This document shows, piece by piece, positions 13,170 through 18,909 of a stretch of DNA of 18,909 nt. Numbering within the stretch: position 1 is the first letter of the stretch; each line of letters opens with the position of its first letter. This stretch comes from Candidatus Vogelbacteria bacterium CG10_big_fil_rev_8_21_14_0_10_51_16 (GTDB lineage Bacteria; Patescibacteriota; Minisyncoccia; Phycocordibacterales; JACRKE01), in contig PCYI01000027.1 of assembly GCA_002774795.1 (NCBI GenBank), positions 1,321-20,229 on the forward strand, read 5' to 3'. Under the pieces are notes generated by a model, which was not told the origin of the DNA, did no database searches, and was given only the letters and a program-made list of their open reading frames with translations. Position numbers and translations under genes: made by a program.

Positions 13170-13565
13170 TTAAACATTTTCTTTTTTTGATTTGTTTCGT
13201 GCTTCGTATTTCGTGCTTCGTGCTTCCTTTGGTTCTTGCTCTCCAAGAACCAAAGAGACGTGGCTCGTGTGTTTGTGAATAGGCGCCCCGGACCCGCGCG
13301 CTCTCGGCCTCATGCGCTTTAGAACAGGCCCCTCGTTAACCACGATACTCTTAATAAAAAGAAGCTCGTTGCTCTTCTGGTGGTTGTGCTTTGCGTTTGC
13401 GACGGCAGATAGCAAGAGTTTCCGTACCGGAGAAGAGGCCCGCTTAATGGTCACATCCAACTGGAGTAATGCTTCCGCGACAGACTTACCGCGAATAAGG
13501 TCTGTAATCAAGCGCACCTTTCGAGGAGCTTGCCTATAGTTTCTTAAATGGGCGGTGATTTCCAT
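13170..13565 (-). CDS. rplV: Ribosomal protein L22 (uL22) with repeat-derived tail
   Basis: L22 lines the peptide exit tunnel. The core is normal: MEITAHLRNYRQAPRKVRLI at the start, DLIRGKSVAEALLQL, KLLLSAVANAKHN and VVNEGPVLKRMRPRARGSGAPIHKHTSHVSLVL in recognisable order. At 131 residues it is about 20 longer than usual. The extra tail (KEARSTKYEARNKSKKENV) is encoded by tandem GCACGAA/TACGAA words (13195-13226) of the type filling nearby spacers. The tail is therefore probably a spacer repeat read as protein. Confidence 0.97.
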   Translation of the reverse strand: MEITAHLRNYRQAPRKVRLITDLIRGKSVAEALLQLDVTIKRASSPVRKLLLSAVANAKHNHQKSNELLFIKSIVVNEGPVLKRMRPRARGSGAPIHKHTSHVSLVLGEQEPKEARSTKYEARNKSKKENV

Positions 13566-13570
13566 AACTA

Positions 13571-13649
13571 GAGCATAGGGCGTAGGGCGTAGGGCGTAGT
13601 CGGCTTCGGAATCAAGTTCCTACGCCCTGTACCCCATGGCCTACGGCCT
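13571..13649. repeat. TAGGGCG-word hairpin between rpsS and rplV
   Basis: Tandem TAGGGCG units (13577-13597) face CCTACGCCCT words on the other side. AGGGCGTA (13591-13598) pairs with TACGCCCT (13621-13628). The loop contains CTTCGGAATC, similar to the TTCGGATA core of other spacers. Confidence 0.75.
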
Positions 13650-13664
13650 CATTTTATAACTTGC

Positions 13665-14006
13665 TTACTTCTTGACACCGCCTTCCGACTTCGCGGCCTT
13701 AGCCGCTTGAATTTCGGCATCTTTCTTTTTCTGATCTAGCTCTTTCTGAATCTTACCTCCGTGACGAAGGAACTTGCGGGTCTTTGAAAACTCGCCTAAA
13801 CGATGGCCCACCATATCCTCCGTCACAAATACCTCAATATGCTCACGACCGTTATGCACTCCGAAACGAAAACCTACCATTTCCGGAGCAATCTGCGAAG
13901 CTCGCGCCCACGTCTTTATCACCCCGAGTTCTTCGGGTCGCTTGCCATTAATCTTCTTCAAGAGCTTGGCGTCGACGTATGGTCCTTTACTTATTGATCG
14001 AGACAT
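13665..14006 (-). CDS. rpsS: Ribosomal protein S19 (uS19)
   Basis: S19 sits in the head of the small subunit near S13. MSRSISKGPYVDAKLLKKI is a typical start, and KTWARASQIAPEMVGF and HNGREHIEVFVTEDMVGHRLGEF-type segments identify it. At 113 residues it is about 20 longer than usual, with a Lys/Ala-rich helical tail (ELDQKKKDAEIQAAKAAK). It is the first gene after an internal terminator and promoter, so it probably begins the second transcription unit of the cluster. Confidence 0.97.
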   Translation of the reverse strand: MSRSISKGPYVDAKLLKKINGKRPEELGVIKTWARASQIAPEMVGFRFGVHNGREHIEVFVTEDMVGHRLGEFSKTRKFLRHGGKIQKELDQKKKDAEIQAAKAAKSEGGVKK

Positions 14007-14010
14007 TGGA

Positions 14011-14100
14011 AGAGGAAGTAGGAAGTAGGAAGTATTCGGATAGTAGAAATTATAAGCTAGAAACTCATAATTTCTAGTGCCTATTTTCTACTTCCTATAC
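14011..14100. repeat. Nested GGAAGTA-word hairpin between rplB and rpsS
   Basis: An outer stem AGGAAGTAG/CTACTTCCT (14020-14028 with 14088-14096) encloses an inner stem TAGAAATTAT/ATAATTTCTA (14044-14053 with 14067-14076). Tandem GGAAGTA words and a TTCGGATA core are shared with other spacers. It would lie in the 5' leader of the rpsS transcript. Confidence 0.8.
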
Positions 14101-14140
14101 CCTGCCTTCTAGAACAAAAACGCCCTGCGGGCAGTACTCA

Positions 14141-14169
14141 AAGATAGCAGATATGACAGCGTGGGTCAA
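14141..14169 (-). promoter_or_regulatory. Promoter for the rpsS-rplE unit
   Basis: On the minus strand TTGACC (14164-14169), a 17-base spacer and TATCTT (14141-14146) match the sigma-70 consensus well. Transcription would start near 14134. A small CTGCCCGCAGGGCG hairpin with a T5 run then lies at the 5' end, followed by a leader of about 130 bases with the nested hairpin. Confidence 0.65.
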
Positions 14170-14182
14170 GATAACAGCCACA

Positions 14183-14212
14183 AGAAAAGCCCTTCACGCA
14201 TAGGGCTTTTCT
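14183..14212 (-). terminator. Terminator directly after rplB
   Basis: AGAAAAGCCC (14183-14192) pairs perfectly with GGGCTTTTCT (14203-14212) around a 10-base loop, starting at the base next to the rplB stop. The minus-strand 3' arm is T-rich (CTTTTCTTGT). It should end or attenuate transcription between rplB and rpsS. Confidence 0.7.
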
Positions 14213-15052
14213 CTATTTGCGCTTCTTATTCTTGCGCCTACTCACCATAAATGTATTTGAGTACTTTTTAGGGCTACGTGTTTTGTGGCCACCAGTGACC
14301 TTGCCATAGCGCGTCTTGGGGCGCTTTGTGCCACGACCTTGCCGGCCTTCACCTCCACCATAAGGATGGTCAACAGGGTTCATTGCCGTACCGCGCACCG
14401 TTGGCCTTATACCAAGCCATCGAGAGCGGCCAGCCTTTCCGAGACTTCGAAGCGACCACTCTTCATTCGACACTCCGCCGATAGTGGCGGCACACATGGC
14501 ATTCACTCGTCTTACCTCGCTTGAGGGCATCCGAACAGTAGCGTATCCCCCATCAATGCCAAGAAGCTCGACTGCGTTTCCGGCGGAACGAGCAAACTTC
14601 GCCCCACCACGTGGATGCAGTTCTACGTTAAAAATGCGCGTGCCCGCCGTAATATTCTGAAGTTGCATGCGATTTCCCGGTTTTTCTTCGGCCTTATCGC
14701 TTACAACAAACTCATCACCTACTTTTAGTCCGTGTGGAGCGAGCACGTAGCGGCGCTCGCCATCACGATAGCAAACCAAAGCAATGAATCCGGTACGATA
14801 GGGATCGTACTCGAGTGTCTCTACCACTGCCGGGATATCGTACTTGTTGTAGAGAAAATCTATATCACGGAAACGACGCTTATGTCCGCCACCTTGATGC
14901 TGGACGGTGATGCGCCCACTTTGGTTGCGCCCGCCTCTGCGCTTGCCTCCACTGGTCAGGGGTTTATGTGGCTTTGCAACAGTAAGAAACTTGGCATAGC
15001 TTACATGCGAAGTCTGACGATTGCCGGCGGTTGTGGGTTTACGCTTTTTCAT
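14213..15052 (-). CDS. rplB: Ribosomal protein L2 (uL2)
   Basis: L2 binds near the peptidyl transferase centre and bridges the subunits. At 279 residues it is the normal length. SGRITVQHQGGGHKRRFR, VETLEYDPYRTGFIAL, LHPRGGAKFARSAG and RGTAMNPVDHPYGGGEG are the key segments. The His matching E. coli His229 is kept (VDHP), while the second His of the usual HPHGGG is Tyr. The gene is followed at once by a terminator hairpin, making it the probable end of the first transcription unit. Confidence 0.98.
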   Translation of the reverse strand: MKKRKPTTAGNRQTSHVSYAKFLTVAKPHKPLTSGGKRRGGRNQSGRITVQHQGGGHKRRFRDIDFLYNKYDIPAVVETLEYDPYRTGFIALVCYRDGERRYVLAPHGLKVGDEFVVSDKAEEKPGNRMQLQNITAGTRIFNVELHPRGGAKFARSAGNAVELLGIDGGYATVRMPSSEVRRVNAMCAATIGGVSNEEWSLRSLGKAGRSRWLGIRPTVRGTAMNPVDHPYGGGEGRQGRGTKRPKTRYGKVTGGHKTRSPKKYSNTFMVSRRKNKKRK

Positions 15053-15070
15053 ATGTCTATGCTCTAGGTT

Positions 15071-15120
15071 CTAGGCTTTAGGGTTCGGAGAATTCCTACT
15101 GCCTACTTCCTACTACCTGC
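15071..15120. repeat. CTAGG/CCTACT-word spacer between rplW and rplB
   Basis: CTAGGC, then GGGTTCGGAGAATTCCTAC, then CCTACTTCCTAC words fill the 70-base spacer. The same order occurs at 16901-16957, so the two are copies of one dispersed spacer element. Self-pairing is weaker than in the other spacers. Confidence 0.7.
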
Positions 15121-15122
15121 AT

Positions 15123-15407
15123 TTACATTGCTTCAATCTTATCTCCGACCTTAAAAGTGACTAAGGCTTTTTTCACACCAGGCTTGCGTCCTACACCTTG
15201 GCGAGTGACTATGCGCTTGGCTGGCAACTTTGTGATCCTGACGGAGGTCGGCTTCATCTTGTAAATCCTAGCCACCTCTTTTGCCACGGTCGCCTTGCTG
15301 GCACTCGAGGCAACTTCAAATGTATATACCGGTAAAACTGCTTCGGCAAGCAAGGTCGCCTTTTCGGTAATTCGTGGCCGGATTATTAGAGTGTTTAAAT
15401 TGTTCAT
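15123..15407 (-). CDS. rplW: Ribosomal protein L23 (uL23)
   Basis: L23 is at the tunnel exit and serves as a docking site for trigger factor and SRP. At 94 residues it is the normal length. The start MNNLNTLIIRPRITEKATLL is typical, as are YTFEVASSASKATVAKEV and VARIYKMKPTSVRI. The end KALVTFKVGDKIEAM matches the family. It sits between rplD and rplB as usual. The 91-base spacer upstream (15408-15498) contains no clear hairpin. Confidence 0.96.
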   Translation of the reverse strand: MNNLNTLIIRPRITEKATLLAEAVLPVYTFEVASSASKATVAKEVARIYKMKPTSVRITKLPAKRIVTRQGVGRKPGVKKALVTFKVGDKIEAM

Positions 15408-15498
15408 AAAGTTGCGGGTTGGAGTTCTAAGAAAAATTTAGTTTGTTGCTTGCTTGAAAGAGTAAGCGTAAGAGAGTCCCGAAAAATTAAAAACATCT

Positions 15499-16167
15499 CT
15501 ATTTGTTTAACACCCTGGCCCCCAGCGTAGCTATGCTCGCTTTTGGGCTAACCAACACCAAGTATCGATACACCATTAAATCAAGTGGATTTAAATTACG
15601 CACCTCATCGGTGGCTAGTGTCTTTAAATTACGAAAGCTCTTCACTACCGCTTCATTCACTTCTGGTAAGGCTATTAGAGCCCGCTTACCTCGCCGATAT
15701 GCAATCTTCTCAAAACCATCTATCTGTGCCAGCTTTTGCATAAGCCCGGCCGCAATCTTAGTCTTTGGTCCAACAAGCGCAAGCTCATCAAGGAAGAGCA
15801 CCTCGCCGTCGCGGAACTTTGCCGAAAGAACGGCCGCGAGGGCTTTCGCTTTCATTTTCTTAGTAATGGTCTGCTGATAACTCTTGTCATTTCTAGGGCC
15901 ATGGGTGACTCCGCCGGTTCGCCAAATTGGAGAACGAGTTGAGCCGTGTCGAGCACGTCCCGTACCCTTTTGACGCCACGGCTTGCGACCCCCGCCCCTG
16001 ACCTCTGCCCTACTCTTTGTGTGCGCCACTGGCGTACGACGATTTGCCTGCATGGCCACCACCACTTGATGTACTAAGTCAGGAGAAGCTTTCACACCAA
16101 AAACAGACTCCGGCAGTTCTATTGTGCCGCTCTCCTTGCCCTCCTGGTTGTATGTAGTTGCTTGCAT
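15499..16167 (-). CDS. rplD: Ribosomal protein L4 (uL4)
   Basis: L4 reaches into the exit tunnel and in some bacteria represses its own S10 operon. At 222 residues it is close to the usual 200-210. VVVAMQANRRTPVAHTKSRAEVRGGGRKPWRQKGTGRARHG in pieces, SPIWRTGGVTHGP, and the C-terminal NPLDLMVYRYLVLV identify it. The 110-base spacer upstream holds a word-repeat hairpin. Nothing in the sequence shows whether autoregulation exists here. Confidence 0.97.
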   Translation of the reverse strand: MQATTYNQEGKESGTIELPESVFGVKASPDLVHQVVVAMQANRRTPVAHTKSRAEVRGGGRKPWRQKGTGRARHGSTRSPIWRTGGVTHGPRNDKSYQQTITKKMKAKALAAVLSAKFRDGEVLFLDELALVGPKTKIAAGLMQKLAQIDGFEKIAYRRGKRALIALPEVNEAVVKSFRNLKTLATDEVRNLNPLDLMVYRYLVLVSPKASIATLGARVLNK

Positions 16168-16176
16168 ACCAGAACA

Positions 16177-16275
16177 GTTTCTAGTTACTAGTTTGTCGTT
16201 TTTAGTAAATACAAGAAATCCATTGTACAGACATACCTCATCGACTAAAAACTACCAACTATAAACTAAAAACTA
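16177..16275. repeat. Word-repeat hairpin between rplC and rplD
   Basis: GTTTTTAGT (16198-16206) pairs with ACTAAAAAC (16244-16252), within longer runs of TAGTTTCTAG and AACTAAAAACTA words on the two sides. It fills the 110-base spacer and is of the same type as 10791-10872 and 12330-12407. Confidence 0.75.
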
Positions 16276-16277
16276 AT

Positions 16278-16892
16278 TTACTCGCCTCGTATTTCGAGAA
16301 TAGTTCCTCGACGACCAGGCAAGGCTCCTGATACTATCAGAGTCTGCGCCTCAGGGTCAACCGCGATGATATGTAAACTTTTTACTCTGACGCGGTCACT
16401 TCCCATTCGTCCTCCCATGCGGCGACCCTTAAAAACCCTTTGTGGCCCCGTGGCACCAATAGAACCAGGCTCTCTTTCGCTATGCTTTTGACCATGAGTA
16501 CGCGGGCCACCGGCAAATCCGTGACGTTTTACCACGCCCTGAAAACCCTTGCCCTTAGAAGTACCGGAGACGCTTATCTTATCTCCCTCCGCAAAAATTG
16601 AGACGTCCATCTGTTGGCCACGCGCGACATCCGCCATCTCTTTTACGTCATTCGAGCGAAACTCTCGGAGCGTCCGAAGGGGGCCGAGCTCAGCGGTGTG
16701 TCCAGCCTCCGCTTTGGTCTGCCTCTTTGTTTTGCCGAATCCGATTTGCACGGCAACATAGCCGTCTTTTTCAACACTTTTAACCTGTGTCACAGTGCAT
16801 GGTCCAGATCGAACTACTGTCCCAACATGAACACGCCCCTCGCCGTCGAAGGTCTGTGTCATGTACTCTTTTGTCCCGAGAAGAAATTTCAT
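16278..16892 (-). CDS. rplC: Ribosomal protein L3 (uL3)
   Basis: L3 is an early assembly protein whose loop approaches the peptidyl transferase centre. At 204 residues it is standard. MKFLLGTKEYMTQTF, DGYVAVQIGFGKTK, SVSGTSKGKGFQGVVKRHGF, GPRTHGQKHSEREPGSIG and RMGGRMGSDRVRV are diagnostic. The order rpsJ-rplC-rplD is the classical S10 operon order. There is no Shine-Dalgarno motif before the ATG. Confidence 0.98.
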   Translation of the reverse strand: MKFLLGTKEYMTQTFDGEGRVHVGTVVRSGPCTVTQVKSVEKDGYVAVQIGFGKTKRQTKAEAGHTAELGPLRTLREFRSNDVKEMADVARGQQMDVSIFAEGDKISVSGTSKGKGFQGVVKRHGFAGGPRTHGQKHSEREPGSIGATGPQRVFKGRRMGGRMGSDRVRVKSLHIIAVDPEAQTLIVSGALPGRRGTILEIRGE

Positions 16893-16900
16893 ATTTGACT

Positions 16901-16957
16901 CTAGGCCACGGGGTTCGGATAATTCCTACTTCCTACCGCCTACTTCCTACTGCCTGT
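16901..16957. repeat. CTAGG/CCTACT-word spacer between rpsJ and rplC
   Basis: CTAGGC, GGGGTTCGGATAATTCCTAC and CCTACTTCCTAC words follow in the same order as at 15071-15120. Over about 50 bases the two spacers match closely, which supports a dispersed element rather than random low complexity. Confidence 0.75.
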
Positions 16958-16959
16958 TT

Positions 16960-17328
16960 TTATAGCATTTTCACGTCAACATTCACACCGGAAGGCAAAG
17001 ACAGGTTAGTAAGAGACTCTATCAGCTTGGGATTAGGACTAATGATGTCAATTAAGCGCTTGTGTACCCTCATCTCAAACTGTTCACGAGAGTTCTTGTC
17101 TATAAAAGAACTCCTGTTTACGGTATACTTTTTAATTTCCGTAGGAAGCGGTATCGGGCCTTGCACAGTGGCATCATTCCGCACCGCCGTGTCTAAAATC
17201 TGCCGGATACTCTGGTCGAGCACCTTATGTTCATAAGCAGACACACGAATGCGCAACTTCGCTTGCGCGAGCGCATCAACGGTAGAGGCTTTTTTGCGCG
17301 AAGCGCGAGGTTTGGTAGCTGTTGGCAT
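16960..17328 (-). CDS. rpsJ: Ribosomal protein S10 (uS10)
   Basis: S10 is in the small-subunit head and, as NusE, also joins transcription antitermination complexes. LRIRVSAYEHKVLDQSIRQI (26-45) and GPIPLPTEIKKYTVNRSSFIDKNSREQFEMRVHKR in short recognisable segments identify it. At 122 residues it exceeds the usual 102-105 because of an N-terminal basic extension of about 20 residues (MPTATKPRASRKKASTVDA). No better internal start is apparent. It follows tuf after a 57-base repeat-filled spacer. Confidence 0.97.
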   Translation of the reverse strand: MPTATKPRASRKKASTVDALAQAKLRIRVSAYEHKVLDQSIRQILDTAVRNDATVQGPIPLPTEIKKYTVNRSSFIDKNSREQFEMRVHKRLIDIISPNPKLIESLTNLSLPSGVNVDVKML

Positions 17329-17331
17329 ATG

Positions 17332-17383
17332 CTAGGGCGTAGGGCGTAGGGCGTAGGGACTATGCCCTACGGCCTGTGGCCTT
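17332..17383. repeat. Tandem TAGGGCG hairpin between tuf and rpsJ
   Basis: Three exact 7-base TAGGGCG units (17333-17353) and a partial fourth lead into a stem of CGTAGGG (17352-17358) with CCCTACG (17365-17371). Then GGCCTGTGGCCT words follow. It occupies nearly the whole spacer. Confidence 0.85.
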
Positions 17384-17385
17384 TG

Positions 17386-18579
17386 CTACGCAACGATTTT
17401 CGTTACCACTCCGGCGCCGACCGTTCTACCGCCTTCGCGAATGGCGAAGCGCTGCTGCTCTTCAAGGGCGATTGGAGCCACTAGTTTCACCGTAAACTTG
17501 ACAGTATCTCCGGGCATAACCATCTCTGTGCCCTCGGGCAAAGTCACGTCACCGGTAACATCAGTGGTACGAATGTAAAACTGGGGCTTATATCCGGAGA
17601 AGAATGGCGTGTGTCGCCCACCTTCCTCTTTCTTCAAGATATACACCTCGGACTCAAAGTGTGTATGTGGAGTTACAGAGCCAGTCTTACAAAGAATCTG
17701 CCCTCGGGTGACGTCATCCTTTTTGAGTCCACGCAAAAGGACACCGGCGTTATCTCCCGCCATACCCTCATCAAGTTGTTTGTTAAACATTTCAATACCT
17801 GTGACAGTGGTCTTCTGCGTGTCTTTGAGGCCTACCACTTCCACTTCTTCGCCCACTTTTACCTTGCCACGTTCAATACGACCAGTCACAACCGTACCTC
17901 GGCCTTCGATAGAGAACACATCTTCGACTGGCATCAAGAAGGGCTTCTCAATGTCACGCACCGGTTCGGGAACATAGTCATCAAGAGCTTGGGTGAGCTC
18001 GAGCACTTTTTTTACCCAGTCATCATCAACGGCAGTGGCCTCAAGGGCCTTCAGGGCTGAACCTCGAATGACCGGAGCCTCTTTGCCGTTAAACTCATAC
18101 TTGTCTAAGAGCTCACGCACCTCCTCTTCCACAAGATCAATAAGCTCGGGGTCGCTTACCATGTCGCACTTGTTTAAGAATACAAGTACACGCGGGACAC
18201 CAATCTGGCGCGCCAAAAGAATGTGCTCTCTTGTCTGAGGCATCACGCCATCAGTAGCCGCCACTACGAGAATGGCCCCGTCCATCTGGGCGGCTCCCGT
18301 AATCATGTTTTTAATATAGTCAGCGTGGCCGGGCGCGTCGATGTGGGCGTAGTGGCGCTTATCGGTCGAGTATTCGTTGTGCGAAAGGGCGATCGTAATA
18401 CCACGAGCCTTCTCTTCTGGAGCCGAGTCGATCTGGTCGACCGACTTCATGCGAACAGTCTTCCCAGCCAACTGAAGCGAGTGCAAAATAGCGGCGGTAA
18501 GGGTGGTCTTGCCGTGGTCGACGTGACCAATGGTGCCGACGTTTACGTGCGGCTTGGAACGATCAAATAGTTCTGCCAT
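17386..18579 (-). CDS. tuf: Elongation factor Tu
   Basis: EF-Tu delivers aminoacyl-tRNA to the ribosome as a GTPase. At 397 residues it is full length. The P-loop is GHVDHGKTT (18-26). Switch I has RGITI (59-63), where most EF-Tu continue NTSH while this one reads ALSH. Switch II is DAPGHADY (81-88) with catalytic His85. NKCD (136-139) reads the guanine, and GSALKA is the G5 loop. Domains 2 and 3 follow, with VEDVFSIEGRGTVVTGRIERG and the C-terminal REGGRTVGAGVVT. It heads the ribosomal cluster behind a good promoter. Confidence 0.99.
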   Translation of the reverse strand: MAELFDRSKPHVNVGTIGHVDHGKTTLTAAILHSLQLAGKTVRMKSVDQIDSAPEEKARGITIALSHNEYSTDKRHYAHIDAPGHADYIKNMITGAAQMDGAILVVAATDGVMPQTREHILLARQIGVPRVLVFLNKCDMVSDPELIDLVEEEVRELLDKYEFNGKEAPVIRGSALKALEATAVDDDWVKKVLELTQALDDYVPEPVRDIEKPFLMPVEDVFSIEGRGTVVTGRIERGKVKVGEEVEVVGLKDTQKTTVTGIEMFNKQLDEGMAGDNAGVLLRGLKKDDVTRGQILCKTGSVTPHTHFESEVYILKKEEGGRHTPFFSGYKPQFYIRTTDVTGDVTLPEGTEMVMPGDTVKFTVKLVAPIALEEQQRFAIREGGRTVGAGVVTKIVA

Positions 18580-18699
18580 AGATATGTTTTTTACTTCCGC
18601 TAAGGCCGCGCGGGGCGTCCTCCATAAGGAAGGTGCTAGTAATTATTTCCTTTGTAACAAATTAAAGAGTAACAAACGCGCAAAGCGCGCAGTTCAAAC

Positions 18700-18727
18700 A
18701 TGATAGCAAATACCACAGCAAAGTCAA
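18700..18727 (-). promoter_or_regulatory. Promoter for the tuf-rplB unit
   Basis: On the minus strand TTGACT (18722-18727), a 16-base spacer and TATCAT (18700-18705) form a good sigma-70 promoter. The transcript would begin near 18693 with a leader of about 110 bases containing a GCGCGC/GCGCG hairpin (18677-18690). The tuf ATG has no close Shine-Dalgarno motif. Confidence 0.65.
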
Positions 18728-18810
18728 ATGGTGCGGTGATAGAGCATCCTCTCGCCAAAAGACTGCATATAAAAGGATGAGCCTGACGCCGGGCACCGTT
18801 GTGTCAGGGA

Positions 18811-18909
18811 CTTTGAGTTACGAAATTCGGATTTATTCCCTCCCCTGGCCAGGGGTATGCCCCCTCCCCTGCCTGAGGGGAGGGCTGGGGTGGGGTGGGA
18901 GGGGTGGGG
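18811..18909 (+). repeat. Dispersed GC-rich intergenic element, partial copy
   Basis: CTTTGAGTTACGAAATTCGG, ATTTATT and CCCTCCCCTGGCCAGGGG match the left end of the island element at 9455-9498. The copy continues into CCCCTCCCCTGCCTGAGGGG and a G-rich tail (GGGGTGGGGT type) up to the window edge. It is in the opposite orientation to the copy at 1-46. The rest lies outside the window. Confidence 0.65.

Noticed and set aside
10394..17383. CRISPR array
   Set aside because: The repeated words are 7-10 bases, degenerate and palindromically arranged, without regular unique spacers or cas genes.
18565..18626. A 20-codon upstream frame (MEDAPRGLSG...) overlapping the tuf start
   Set aside because: It has no ribosome-binding site and frames of this length are common by chance.

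Overview
This window most likely comes from a Patescibacteria (Candidate Phyla Radiation) genome, probably of the Parcubacteria/Paceibacteria type. That placement is inferred from three things. The genes are compact and divergent. The transketolase is split and sits in a small non-oxidative pentose phosphate cluster. The ribosomal cluster has long spacers and almost no Shine-Dalgarno motifs. UGA, UAA and UAG all serve as stops in recognisable genes, so the UGA-recoded Gracilibacteria-type code does not apply. No tRNA, rRNA or CRISPR array was found.

Layout. At 1-1425 (plus strand) a GC-rich repeat fragment is followed by a PfkB-family sugar kinase and a tightly coupled small unknown gene. At 1394-1656 (minus) lies a decayed DUF1653-like gene. 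At 1766-5394 (minus) is a carbohydrate cluster: rpiB, rpe, a 129-residue unknown protein, and the N- and C-terminal halves of transketolase. A perfect 42-bp palindrome separates rpiB from rpe. gatB (5537-7054, minus) follows a 27-bp inverted repeat. From about 7140 to 9740 is a gene-poor, GC-rich island with two unrecognised genes, strong hairpins, a textbook terminator and candidate promoters. From 9810 to 18579 (minus) runs an EF-Tu/S10/early-spc cluster: tuf, rpsJ, rplC, rplD, rplW, rplB, rpsS, rplV, rpsC, rplP, rpmC, rpsQ, rplN, rplX and rplE. It stops after L5, so S14, S8, L6 and the rest must lie elsewhere.

How the parts work together. The pentose genes interconvert ribulose-, ribose- and xylulose-phosphates and feed transketolase, and the divergent kinase could supply a phosphorylated sugar. 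EF-Tu, the ribosomal proteins and GatB form a translation block. A terminator after rplB and a good promoter before rpsS suggest the ribosomal cluster is two transcription units.

Most striking signals. (1) Most spacers between the ribosomal genes are 57-206 nt and are made of short repeated words (TAGGGCG, GTTTTTAG, GGAAGTA types), many arranged as inverted repeats. In one case the words appear to have become the C-terminal tail of L22. (2) The two unknown island genes carry strong Shine-Dalgarno motifs and GTG starts, unlike the genes around them. One has an in-frame UGA five codons after a perfect ribosome-binding site. (3) A dispersed GC-rich element occurs near both window ends and, as an inverted pair, inside the island directly downstream of a near-consensus promoter.
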